NCBI GenBank assembly: GCA_050013235.1 | Contig: JBEKFQ010000001.1 | Location: forward strand, 186,001-250,000 | Length of the DNA stretch: 64,000 nucleotides | DNA from: RH-AL1 sp050013235 | Lineage (GTDB): Bacteria > Pseudomonadota > Alphaproteobacteria > Rhizobiales > Beijerinckiaceae | Direction: 5' to 3' | In this document: positions 14,636 through 24,931 of the stretch, piece after piece | Layout of the letters: the number at the start of each line of letters is the position of its first letter | How positions within the stretch are numbered: the stretch's first letter is position 1 | Translations under genes and position numbers: made by a program | Notes under the pieces: generated by a model | Told to the model about the DNA's origin: nothing | Seen by the model: the letters and a program-made list of their open reading frames with translations, nothing else | Databases searched by the model: none

Positions 14636-16402
14636 ATGTCGACAGCAGAGATGACCGGCGCCCAGATGATCGTTCAAGCGCTGAAGGATCAAAAGGTCGA
14701 AACGATCTTTGGTTATCCCGGCGGCGCCGTATTGCCGATCTACGATGCGCTTTATGGGCAAAACGACGTCAAGCATATTCTCGTGCGCCACGAGCAGGGC
14801 GCGGCCCATGCGGCGGAGGGCTATGCCCGCTCGTCCGGCAAGGTCGGAGTCCTACTGGTGACCTCTGGTCCCGGCGCGACCAATGCGATCACCGGCCTGA
14901 CCGACGCGCTTCTCGATTCGATCCCGTTGGTCTGCATCACCGGCCAGGTTCCCACCCATCTGATCGGCTCGGATGCGTTCCAGGAATGCGACACGGTCGG
15001 CATCACCCGGCATTGCACCAAGCATAATTATCTCGTCCGCTCGATCGAGGATCTCCCGCGTATTCTGCACGAGGCGTTTTACGTCGCGCAGAACGGCCGG
15101 CCGGGCCCCGTCGTCATCGACATCCCCAAGGATGTGCAATTCGCGCGCGGCGATTATGTCTGGCCGCGCCATGTCGAGCACAGAACCTACAAGCCCCGGC
15201 TCGAAGGCGATGCCGCGCAGATCGAGCGCGCGCTTCATTTGATGGCCACCGCGAAACGCCCAGTGTTTTATACCGGCGGCGGCGTCATCAATTCGGGGCC
15301 GGAGGCCTCCAAACTGCTGCGCGAACTGGTGTCGTTGACGGGCTTTCCCATCACCTCGACCCTGATGGGGCTCGGTTCCTATCCGGCGTCTGGCGCGAAT
15401 TGGCTCGGTATGCTCGGCATGCACGGCACCTACGAGGCCAATCATGCGATGCACGACTGCGATGTCATGATCAACATCGGCGCGCGTTTCGACGACCGGA
15501 TCACCGGCCGTCTCGATGCGTTTTCGCCCAATTCGCGCAAGATCCATGTCGATATCGACCCGTCCTCCATCAATAAGACGGTCAAGGTCGAGGTCGGCAT
15601 CGTCGGCGATTGCGCCCATGTGCTGCGCGCCATGATCGATCAATGGAAAAGCCGCGAGCTAAGAGTCCCCGAAGCGGCCTTGAAGGACTGGTGGAAGCAG
15701 ATCGAGATCTGGCGCGGCCGCAAGTCGCTCCACTTCAAGAATTCGACATCCGTCATCAAACCGCAGCATGCGGTGCGCCGCCTGCACGCGCTGACACGGG
15801 GCCACGACACCTACATCACGACGGAAGTCGGCCAACATCAGATGTGGGCCGCGCAGCATTTCGATTTCGAGGAGCCGAACCACTGGATGACGTCGGGCGG
15901 CCTTGGCACCATGGGCTACGGCCTGCCCGCCGCCATCGGCGTGCAAATGGCCCACCCCAACGCGCTCGTCATCGATATTGCGGGCGAGGGTTCGATCCTG
16001 ATGAACATGCAGGAAATGTCCACCGCCGCCCAATACAAGCTGCCGGTCAAGATCTTCATCCTCAACAACGAATATCTCGGCATGGTCCGGCAATGGCAGG
16101 AGCTGCTGCACGAGAGCCGCTATTCCGAGAGCTATTCGCACTCCCTGCCGGATTTCGTGAAACTGGCGGAAGCATACGGCGCCCATGGCATCAGGGTTTC
16201 GGACCCCGCGGATCTCGATGCCGCGATCCAGGAAATGATCGACACGCCGAACGCCGTCATCGTCGATTGCCGCATCGACAAGCTGGAAAATTGCTTCCCG
16301 ATGATCCCCTCGGGCAAGGCGCATAATGAAATGATTCTCGCCGACGATGCCGATCTCGAACTCGAGGCGGTGATCGACGCCGAAGGCCGGATGCTGGTTT
16401 AA
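14636..16402 (+). CDS. ilvB: Acetolactate synthase large subunit
   Basis: The catalytic subunit of acetohydroxyacid synthase (TPP, FAD, Mg2+). It makes acetolactate or acetohydroxybutyrate as the first common step to valine, leucine and isoleucine. The 588-residue product has the catalytic glutamate region (HEQGAAHAAEGYARSSG), the FAD-domain segments and the TPP-binding motif in its GEG form (IDIAGEGSILMNMQEM), ending in a typical C-terminus. Two ATGs stand side by side; the second (14636) has GAGG at 5 bases. It leads ilvB-ilvN-ilvC. Confidence 0.95.
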   Translation: MSTAEMTGAQMIVQALKDQKVETIFGYPGGAVLPIYDALYGQNDVKHILVRHEQGAAHAAEGYARSSGKVGVLLVTSGPGATNAITGLTDALLDSIPLVCITGQVPTHLIGSDAFQECDTVGITRHCTKHNYLVRSIEDLPRILHEAFYVAQNGRPGPVVIDIPKDVQFARGDYVWPRHVEHRTYKPRLEGDAAQIERALHLMATAKRPVFYTGGGVINSGPEASKLLRELVSLTGFPITSTLMGLGSYPASGANWLGMLGMHGTYEANHAMHDCDVMINIGARFDDRITGRLDAFSPNSRKIHVDIDPSSINKTVKVEVGIVGDCAHVLRAMIDQWKSRELRVPEAALKDWWKQIEIWRGRKSLHFKNSTSVIKPQHAVRRLHALTRGHDTYITTEVGQHQMWAAQHFDFEEPNHWMTSGGLGTMGYGLPAAIGVQMAHPNALVIDIAGEGSILMNMQEMSTAAQYKLPVKIFILNNEYLGMVRQWQELLHESRYSESYSHSLPDFVKLAEAYGAHGIRVSDPADLDAAIQEMIDTPNAVIVDCRIDKLENCFPMIPSGKAHNEMILADDADLELEAVIDAEGRMLV

Positions 16403-16423
16403 GAGGATCTAATCTAACCTAGC

Positions 16424-16522
16424 CCCCATCCTGAGAAGCGGGCGAAGCCCGCGTCTCGAAGGACGGGGGCGGCCCCGCGATCCCTCGCCCTTCGAGACGC
16501 CTCCGGCTCCTCGGGGTGAGGG
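16424..16522. repeat. REP-like inverted repeat between ilvB and ilvN
   Basis: Two related arms in opposite orientation. The first (about 16424-16463) reads CCCCATCCTGAG then GCGTCTCGAAGGAC. The second (about 16482-16522) is its imperfect reverse complement, with CCCTTCGAGACGCC and CTCCTCGGGGTGAGGGG. Each arm also folds on itself (GCGGGC-GAA-GCCCGC). Elements of this type are widespread between genes in Hyphomicrobiales. It sits inside the ilvB-ilvN transcript and could stabilise the mRNA or limit read-through. Confidence 0.65.
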
Positions 16523-16552
16523 GATCGAGACTTTTGCTAAAGAGCCAAGCCC

Positions 16553-17113
16553 ATGATCGCCCCAAGCAAACCGCCGCTATCGCCCTATTCCTCCAAGGCA
16601 TTCGAGGAGGAGAGCAAGCCCCATACGCTCGCCGTACTCGTGGACAACGAACCCGGCGTCCTGGCGCGCGTCGTCGGCCTGTTTTCGGGGCGCGGCTACA
16701 ATATCGAGAGCCTCACCGTCGCCGAGGTGGCCCATAACGAACTGCTCTCGCGCATTACCATCGTCACCTCGGGCACGCTCGACGCGATCGAGCAGATCAT
16801 GCATCAGCTCGACCGGCTGGTGCCCGTCCATAAAGTCACCAATCTCACCCTGGAATTTAAGGGGAAGACGGTTGCCCGCGAACTGGCGCTGATCAAGGTC
16901 AAGGGACGTGGCCAAGTCCGCCAGGAGGCGCTGCAACTGGCCGATGCCTTCCGCGCCCGCGTCGTCGATGCCTCGACCGAGAGTTTCGTCTTCGAGCTGA
17001 CCGGCGCGGCCAGCAAAATCAACGATTTCGTCGAACTGATGCGCCCGCTCGGCCTTGTCGAAGTCTCGCGGACCGGCGTCGCCGCCATCACCCGCGGCCC
17101 CAACGAAATGTAG
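16553..17113 (+). CDS. ilvN: Acetolactate synthase small (regulatory) subunit
   Basis: Activates the large subunit and confers feedback inhibition by valine. The 186-residue product starts with a short extension, then an ACT domain (HTLAVLVDNEPGVLARVVGLFSGRGYNIESLTV, residues about 22-90) and the C-terminal small-subunit domain (GRGQVRQEALQLADAFRARVVDAS). The length suits the long IlvH-like form. It lies 150 bases after ilvB with a REP-like element between, and 95 bases before ilvC. The name ilvH is used equally for this family. Confidence 0.93.
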   Translation: MIAPSKPPLSPYSSKAFEEESKPHTLAVLVDNEPGVLARVVGLFSGRGYNIESLTVAEVAHNELLSRITIVTSGTLDAIEQIMHQLDRLVPVHKVTNLTLEFKGKTVARELALIKVKGRGQVRQEALQLADAFRARVVDASTESFVFELTGAASKINDFVELMRPLGLVEVSRTGVAAITRGPNEM

Positions 17114-17208
17114 GCGCCGCCAAAACTCGTTTTGACGTAACCAGCCTGGCGGCCTAGAAGGCCCGCCAATCACTTTCCCTAAATCGACCAACCATAGGAC
17201 AATACACC

Positions 17209-18228
17209 ATGCGCGTTTATTACGACCGGGATGCCGACCTCAATCTCATCAAGGGCAAGAAGGTCGCCGTCATCGGCTACGGCAGCCAAGGCCATGCGCA
17301 TGTGCTGAATATGCGTGATTCCGGCGTCAAAGACGTCGCCGTGGCGCTGCGCGCGGGTTCCGCCACCGCCAAAAAGGCCGAAGGCGAGGGTCTGAAAGTC
17401 ATGACCGTCGTCGAAGCCGCCAAATGGGCCGATGTGGTGATGATGCTGACCCCGGACGAGTTGCAGGGCGACATCTATCGCGACGAGCTGGCTCCGAACC
17501 TGAAGCCCGGCGCGGCTTTGTTGTTCGCCCATGGGTTGAACGTCCATTTCAACCTCATCGAACCCCGCCCGGACATCGACGTGCTGATGGTTGCTCCCAA
17601 GGGCCCCGGCCATACCGTGCGCTCGGAATATAAAAAGGGCGGCGGCGTGCCCTGCCTCATCGCCGTGGCGCAAGATTACTCCGGCAACGCCCACGACCTC
17701 GGCCTGTCCTATGCCTCGGCGATCGGCGGCGGCCGGGCCGGCATCATCGAAACCACCTTCAAGGAAGAATGCGAGACCGATTTGTTCGGCGAGCAGGCCG
17801 TGCTCTGCGGCGGCTTGGTCGAGCTGATCCGCGCCGGTTTCGAAACCTTGGTCGAAGCGGGCTACGCGCCCGAAATGGCCTATTTCGAATGTCTCCACGA
17901 GGTGAAGCTGATCGTCGATCTGATCTACGAAGGCGGCATCGCCAATATGAATTATTCGATCTCCAACACCGCCGAATATGGCGAATATGTCACCGGCCCG
18001 CGGATCATCACCTCCGCGACCAAGGCCGAGATGAAGCGCGTGCTCGACGATATTCAATCCGGCAAATTCACCCGCGATTGGATGCTCGAGAACAAGGTCA
18101 ATCAAACGTCCTTCAAGGCCACCCGCGCCAAGGCGGCGGCGCATCAGATCGAGGAAGTCGGCGCCAAGCTGCGCGGCATGATGCCTTGGATCACCGCCAA
18201 CAAGATGGTGGACAAAGCGAAAAACTAA
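17209..18228 (+). CDS. ilvC: Ketol-acid reductoisomerase
   Basis: Converts acetohydroxyacids to dihydroxyacids with NADPH and Mg2+, the second step of branched-chain synthesis. At 339 residues it is the short class I form. The nucleotide site is VAVIGYGSQGHAHVLNM (about 23-39). The metal-binding acids are in TFKEECETDLFGEQ and in the following FECLHEVKLIVDLIYEGG region. It closes the ilvBNC set; a strong terminator follows at 18301. Confidence 0.96.
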   Translation: MRVYYDRDADLNLIKGKKVAVIGYGSQGHAHVLNMRDSGVKDVAVALRAGSATAKKAEGEGLKVMTVVEAAKWADVVMMLTPDELQGDIYRDELAPNLKPGAALLFAHGLNVHFNLIEPRPDIDVLMVAPKGPGHTVRSEYKKGGGVPCLIAVAQDYSGNAHDLGLSYASAIGGGRAGIIETTFKEECETDLFGEQAVLCGGLVELIRAGFETLVEAGYAPEMAYFECLHEVKLIVDLIYEGGIANMNYSISNTAEYGEYVTGPRIITSATKAEMKRVLDDIQSGKFTRDWMLENKVNQTSFKATRAKAAAHQIEEVGAKLRGMMPWITANKMVDKAKN

Positions 18229-18300
18229 GTTTTATCCCTCACCTTCGATCTCGCGCGTCAACCTTGAAGTGCTTGCCATCGCAGGGAAAAGCGTTCTAGG

Positions 18301-18330
18301 AAAAGGCCACCGGAAGGTGGCCTTTTCTTT
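18301..18330 (+). terminator. Rho-independent terminator after ilvC
   Basis: AAAAGGCCACC-GGA-AGGTGGCCTTTT: a long GC-rich stem with a tiny loop, followed by CTTTT. It lies 73 bases after the ilvC stop and 75 bases before maeB. The flanking A and T runs mean it could work in both directions, but only plus-strand genes are present here. Confidence 0.85.
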
Positions 18331-18404
18331 TGCCATATGGACGCTCCCGGAGGCGCCGGGCTAAACACACTCTTCAGTTTCCGGAGCAGAAGGTTCAACT
18401 CTCC

Positions 18405-20714
<2,310 letters not shown>

Positions 20715-20717
20715 CTC

Positions 20718-20911
20718 CCCGGCGTCACTTTTCTTTTCGACTCTTTTAGACGCCGGGATGTCATTCCGGGGCGAGCCTCTTGGCGAGAACCCGGAACCCA
20801 AGACACCTTTTTTGCAGAATTAACACCAAGGATACCACTGCGGGACGATTTGGCTTCTTCTTGCAAACACGTTGTCTTGGGTTCCGGGCTCGCTTCGCGA
20901 CCCGGAATGAC
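20718..20911. repeat. Hairpin and long inverted repeat after maeB
   Basis: First, CCCGGCGTC (20718-20726) pairs with GACGCCGGG (20749-20757), close after the maeB stop, and may end its transcript. Then two long complementary arms follow: 20760-20805 (GTCATTCCGGG ... CCCGGAACCCAAGACA) and 20873-20911 (TGTCTTGGGTTCCGGG ... CCCGGAATGAC). The sequence is of the common intergenic repeat type of this order. The 67 bases between the arms show no gene. Confidence 0.7.
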
Positions 20912-20977
20912 ACGGCGGCCCTTCGGGCGATTTTCGTGACACGGAAAAACGACGCGGCATCGTCCTTCGCCCGCCTC

Positions 20978-21883
20978 CTACAAAGCCCCGGCCAGCTTCA
21001 AGGAGGAATCGCCGCGGCAGAACCGCCCGCGGCCGGTTTTCTTGGCCGTGTACATCGCGGCATCGGCCGAATCGAGGAGAGGCTCGATCTCGACGCCATC
21101 GTCCGGATACATCGCGATGCCGATCGAGGCCCCGACTTCGGCCTGATGCTCTAGGAGTTTGTAGGGTTTCGATATTTTGCGAATAAGCCGGTTGGCCACC
21201 AAAGCGACGCTGTCCGGATGTTTGATATCGGACAAGATGACGACGAATTCGTCGCCACCCTGGCGAAACAGCATATCGTCCAACCTGACCACATCCGCCA
21301 TCCGGTTGGCGGCCAGGACCAAAAGACGATCCCCCGCCTTGTGCCCGAAGCGATCGTTCACCTGTTTGAAACCATCGAGATCGATGAACAGCACCGCGAC
21401 ATAGAACTTCGATCGCTTGGCGCTGGCGATCGCCTGCGTCAGCCGGTCGCGCATGAGCAGGCGGTTGCCGAGCCCCGTCAGCGAATCGTAATGAGCCAGG
21501 CGCTGCATTTTCGCATGCCCCTCTTTCTGCAGGCTGATGTCCGAGAAAAAGGCGACGTGGTGCGTGATCTCGCCATGGCCGTCGTAGAGAAGGTTGATGG
21601 AAACCCATTCGGGATAAATGTCGCCCGATTTCCTCTTGTTCCAAATCTCGCCTTGCCAGCTTCCGCGCTCCCTTAGGGCAAACCACATGTCGTGATAAAA
21701 GGATGCGGGATGCTTGCCGGAACTGAGCATTTTAGGCGGCTGCCCGATCGCCTCGTCCATCGAATAGCCGGTGATCGCCGTGAAGGCAGGATTGACGCGA
21801 ACAATGCGATTATGGCGATCCATGACCATGATCGCTTCCGCGCTGCCATCGATGATGCGGTCGGATAGCGAGAGTTGTGTCAT
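20978..21883 (-). CDS. PAS-domain diguanylate cyclase
   Basis: 301 residues: a PAS domain with PAC end (about 8-120, RIVRVNPAFTAITGY ... WQGEIWNKRKSGDIYPEW) and a GGDEF domain (about 128-290). The active-site motif is an intact GGDEF (RQGGDEFVVI), and RLDD stands exactly five residues before it, the product-inhibition I-site. It should therefore make c-di-GMP and be feedback-controlled. There is no membrane segment, so it is cytosolic. The PAS ligand is unknown. No EAL domain or c-di-GMP effector is nearby. Confidence 0.92.
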   Translation of the reverse strand: MTQLSLSDRIIDGSAEAIMVMDRHNRIVRVNPAFTAITGYSMDEAIGQPPKMLSSGKHPASFYHDMWFALRERGSWQGEIWNKRKSGDIYPEWVSINLLYDGHGEITHHVAFFSDISLQKEGHAKMQRLAHYDSLTGLGNRLLMRDRLTQAIASAKRSKFYVAVLFIDLDGFKQVNDRFGHKAGDRLLVLAANRMADVVRLDDMLFRQGGDEFVVILSDIKHPDSVALVANRLIRKISKPYKLLEHQAEVGASIGIAMYPDDGVEIEPLLDSADAAMYTAKKTGRGRFCRGDSSLKLAGAL

Positions 21884-22009
21884 GACCAGGGACCACCCGT
21901 ATTAGTTTGATCGATAACGATACGCTACGCAAAGAATACGACGAAAGTCCTAATAGCCAACAAAATCCGCCGTTTGGCGCTGGACGAATGCCAGGCTCTT
22001 GCCGCGAGC

Positions 22010-22774
22010 CTACCACCCCACCCCGGCCTCGCCCCGGTTGATCCGCTCCGCCAGCTCGGTCCGCTTCTCCCCCTCCTGCAACACCAGCCCCGGCATGATC
22101 GAGAGCGGCGCGCGGCTGCCGCGCACGGCCCGCACGAGCATGCGTTTGGCGCGCGCGCCGGCCTTGGTATGGACCGGCAAGATCGTTACTGCGCCCACGC
22201 CGCGCTCCAGCGACCGCAGCAGCAGCGGCAAGGCCTCGACCGTGTGGATCGTAATCAACGTGCCCTTGGGGCCGAGCAGCGACAGGCAGGCCGATATCCA
22301 AGCCTCCAGGCCGCCTTCCCCGCCGACATGGGCGGCGCGGCGGCGGGCGTCGGGGGATTCGCGCACCGTGCCCGGCTCGTGGAAGGGCGGGTTGGTGATG
22401 ACCAGATCCGCCCGGCCCAAGACACCCGCCGCCTGCCGGCTGGCGCGATCGAGGAGATCGCAAGCGTGAAGCGCGACCCGTTCGCTCAATTGATTCAAAA
22501 CGATGTTCTGGGCCGCGATTTCGGTGCTGAGGGGGTCGTTCTCGATCAGGCCCACGCGCGCGGCCGGGCATGCCCCGGCGACGCCGAGCCCGGCTGTGCC
22601 GGCGCCGGCCCCGGCATCATAGACCAGCCCCGAAAATCCCTGCGGCACGGAGGCAGCCAATAACACCGCGTCGGTTCCGGCGCGGTGGCCCTTGGCGGGC
22701 TGGAGCAGCACCAACCGTCCCCCAAAGAACGCATCCCGCGTCAGGGGCCCCGCGCCCTCGAGCAATTCACCCAT
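22010..22774 (-). CDS. SAM-dependent methyltransferase, TrmN6/YfiC-like
   Basis: 254 residues. A class I methyltransferase fold with motif I (VYDAGAGAGTAGLGVA) and the adenine-N6-type catalytic motif NPPF in DLVITNPPFHEPG. The family includes tRNA1(Val) adenine-37 N6-methyltransferase, so tRNA modification is the most likely role. Its N-terminus overlaps the end of the DUF2007 gene by 8 bases, an association common in alphaproteobacteria. The exact RNA target cannot be read from the sequence. Confidence 0.82.
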   Translation of the reverse strand: MGELLEGAGPLTRDAFFGGRLVLLQPAKGHRAGTDAVLLAASVPQGFSGLVYDAGAGAGTAGLGVAGACPAARVGLIENDPLSTEIAAQNIVLNQLSERVALHACDLLDRASRQAAGVLGRADLVITNPPFHEPGTVRESPDARRRAAHVGGEGGLEAWISACLSLLGPKGTLITIHTVEALPLLLRSLERGVGAVTILPVHTKAGARAKRMLVRAVRGSRAPLSIMPGLVLQEGEKRTELAERINRGEAGVGW

Positions 22775-22991
22775 TGCTCAATTCGCCGAGCAAGCCCGCC
22801 TCATGCAGGGCCATTCTGGCGCGGCCGAGGTCGTCCCGGCCGATCAGGATCCGGCGCGGCAAAAAGCCCAGAGATCCCTCCATCACGCTCATATATTGAT
22901 CGGCGACGAGCACATCGATCTCGTACTCGGCGAGCAGAGCCTCGATCCGCGAGATCAAAACGAAGTCATTGGTCCGCAGAAGTTCAATCAT
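22767..22991 (-). CDS. DUF2007-family small protein
   Basis: 74 residues, beginning MIELLRTNDFVLISRIEALLAEYEI and ending in RRILIGRDDLGRARMALHEAGL. This is the pattern of DUF2007 (putative signal-transducing, GlnB-like fold): an N-terminal LLRTND strand and a C-terminal helix after VxxDDxxRA. It overlaps the methyltransferase gene and is probably co-transcribed with it. Biochemical function is unknown. Confidence 0.8.
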   Translation of the reverse strand: MIELLRTNDFVLISRIEALLAEYEIDVLVADQYMSVMEGSLGFLPRRILIGRDDLGRARMALHEAGLLGELSNG

Positions 22992-23268
22992 CCGGAGTCC
23001 GTGGCTCAGAATATGGTCATCCCGGTCGAGCGACCGAGGTGACCAAAATCATTCTCCTTGCAAGACGAAGAACTTGTTCCTATCGCACCAGTCGGTTCTT
23101 TTCGCTCGCAAAAGCCAGTTCTGATCGCAAAAGCCGGATCGGCTTTCGCGCAACCTGCTCGACACCATCTTGCATGGGGTCGCGCGTCCTGCAAGGGTGC
23201 GCCAAGATGCGGCGGTTGTCCCAAGCAGCTCCGGTCCTCGAATCAATGCATCGCGACGGAGATACAAT

Positions 23269-24282
23269 TTGGGCGTCGTCATCCCCTTGGAAGACAAAGT
23301 GGTGGAACCTGCTCTCTCGGGCCTGGCGGGACTCGTGGCCAGCGACATGGCGCGGGTGGATCAAACGATTCTCGGGCGCGCCGCGTCGCATGTCTCGATG
23401 ATTCCCGATATTGCGCATCACCTGATCGCCTCGGGTGGCAAACGGCTACGGCCGATGTTGACGCTCGCCTCGGCAGGGCTCTGCGAATATCAAGGCAGCG
23501 GCCATATCAAACTCGCGGCCTCGGTCGAATTCATGCACACGGCCACGCTTTTGCACGACGATGTCGTCGATGAGAGCGACATGCGGCGCGGCAAGCTCGC
23601 GGCGCGCATGCTCTGGGGCAACGAGGCTAGCGTTCTCGTGGGCGATTTCCTGCTAGGCCAGGCCTTTAAGATGATGGTGGAAGTCGGCTCCCTGCCCTGC
23701 CTCGACGTCCTGTCCTCGGCCGCCGTGATCATCGCCGAGGGCGAGGTCATGCAGCTCTCCGCCGCCAAGGATACGCAGACGAGCGAGGACGATTATCTCG
23801 CCGTCATCCGCGCCAAGACCGCCGCTCTGTTCGGCGCGGCCTGCGAGGTCGGCGCGATCCTGGGCAACCGCCCGAAGGCCGAGATCGCGGCCTGCCGGGG
23901 CTATGGGCTCAATCTCGGCATTGCCTTTCAGCTCATCGACGATGCTCTGGATTACGGCGGCACGACCGCGAAGCTCGGCAAGAATGCCGGCGACGATTTC
24001 CGCGAGGGCAAGATCACCTTGCCGGTGGTGCTCTCGTTCCGGCGAGGAACGGAAAAGGAGCGGGCCTTTTGGACCCGCACGCTCGAAAAGGGCGAGATCG
24101 CGGACGGCGACCTCGAGACGGCGGTGGCCACCATGAAACGCCACCGCGCCTTGGAAGACACGATCGAACGGGCCCGCCACTACGGCGCCATGGCCCGCGA
24201 CGCGCTCGAACTGTTTCAGGCCTCGCCCTGGAAGACCGCGCTGAACGACGTCGTGGATTTCTGCATCAGCCGCTCGCATTGA
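23269..24282 (+). CDS. Polyprenyl (octaprenyl/decaprenyl) diphosphate synthase
   Basis: Builds the long isoprenoid tail of ubiquinone from IPP and an allylic primer. 337 residues starting at TTG (MGVVIPLEDK) with GGAG 7 bases upstream; no closer ATG fits. The first aspartate-rich motif is LLHDDVVDESDMRRG, and the second is FQLIDDALDYGG with the GKNAGDDFREGKITLP segment. Chain length is not certain; C40-C50 is usual. With dxs (24.9-26.9 kb) and ispDF (39.6 kb) it belongs to the isoprenoid theme of the window. The 270 bases upstream contain an AAAGCCG-GAT-CGGCTTT hairpin. Confidence 0.9.
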   Translation: MGVVIPLEDKVVEPALSGLAGLVASDMARVDQTILGRAASHVSMIPDIAHHLIASGGKRLRPMLTLASAGLCEYQGSGHIKLAASVEFMHTATLLHDDVVDESDMRRGKLAARMLWGNEASVLVGDFLLGQAFKMMVEVGSLPCLDVLSSAAVIIAEGEVMQLSAAKDTQTSEDDYLAVIRAKTAALFGAACEVGAILGNRPKAEIAACRGYGLNLGIAFQLIDDALDYGGTTAKLGKNAGDDFREGKITLPVVLSFRRGTEKERAFWTRTLEKGEIADGDLETAVATMKRHRALEDTIERARHYGAMARDALELFQASPWKTALNDVVDFCISRSH

Positions 24283-24290
24283 GATATTTC

Positions 24291-24310
24291 TTCTCCCGCG
24301 CGCGGGAGAA
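24291..24310. repeat. Perfect 20-bp palindrome of the CCTTCTCCC family
   Basis: TTCTCCCGCG joined directly to CGCGGGAGAA, just after the polyprenyl synthase stop. The same core recurs at 24889-24912 (imperfect), 35540-35563, 35691-35714, 44431-44454 and 61477-61500, always between genes. Confidence 0.75.
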
Positions 24311-24349
24311 GGACACGCGGCATCATTAATTCACCGGCCGATTCGTTGC

Positions 24350-24754
24350 TCAAAACCGGTCCGTTTCGAAATCGTCGCAAGAGAAGCCGAATTGGTCGAG
24401 GCCTTCTTCGAGCTCGTCCGAGATCTCGGGATTGTCGAGAAATGCCTTCACGGATCTCAGTTCCGGGCGGGACGCCGCCGCTGCCAAGGCGTCGTTCCAT
24501 TCGGCCCCGGTGAATTCGCCCCGTCCAACGAGGCTCAAGGCGACCAATTCGCGCTTTTCGTCGACGTCCATGGCGCGGATAAATTGCTCCACTTCCTTCT
24601 GGACGGAGCCATGGGGCTCTACGGTATAGGCCGCCGCGAAGCCGTCGTCGGTCGCATTCGACCCGTCGCCCTCGTTTTCTTCGGTCTGGATGTCGAATTC
24701 CCGGATCTTGACGATCAGAAAGCAGACTTTGCTGGGATTGAGTTCGACGAGCAT
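24350..24754 (-). CDS. DUF3775-family protein
   Basis: 134 residues, acidic. It starts MLVELNPSKVCFLIVKIREFD, has a central VEPHGSVQKEVEQFIRAMDVDEKRELVALSLVGRGEF block and ends with a helical tail. This matches my recollection of DUF3775, a family of small alphaproteobacterial proteins of unknown function. There is no signal or membrane segment. It is convergent with the polyprenyl synthase, and another CCTTCTCCC palindrome lies between it and dxs. Confidence 0.75.
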   Translation of the reverse strand: MLVELNPSKVCFLIVKIREFDIQTEENEGDGSNATDDGFAAAYTVEPHGSVQKEVEQFIRAMDVDEKRELVALSLVGRGEFTGAEWNDALAAAASRPELRSVKAFLDNPEISDELEEGLDQFGFSCDDFETDRF

Positions 24755-24888
24755 GGAAACGACTTTCGCCTGACGGGTTCAGGCGAACAACGGTTGGTTC
24801 TCATGTAAGTTTCATGACGGTGGACTAACGGATCGATCGGCGCCCTTTTTGGCGCCGCCCTCATCCGTCCAAGCGTCTCACCGGGCCA

Positions 24889-24912
24889 CCTTCTCCCATG
24901 AACGGAAGAAGG
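24889..24912. repeat. Imperfect CCTTCTCCC-type palindrome
   Basis: CCTTCTCCCATGAAC followed by GGAAGAAGG, a degenerate copy of the palindrome family, 20 bases after the dxs stop on the minus strand. A CCTCATCCG motif precedes it, as in the 35.5-kb copies. Confidence 0.5.
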
Positions 24913-24931
24913 AAAAGGAACCTAGATTCCC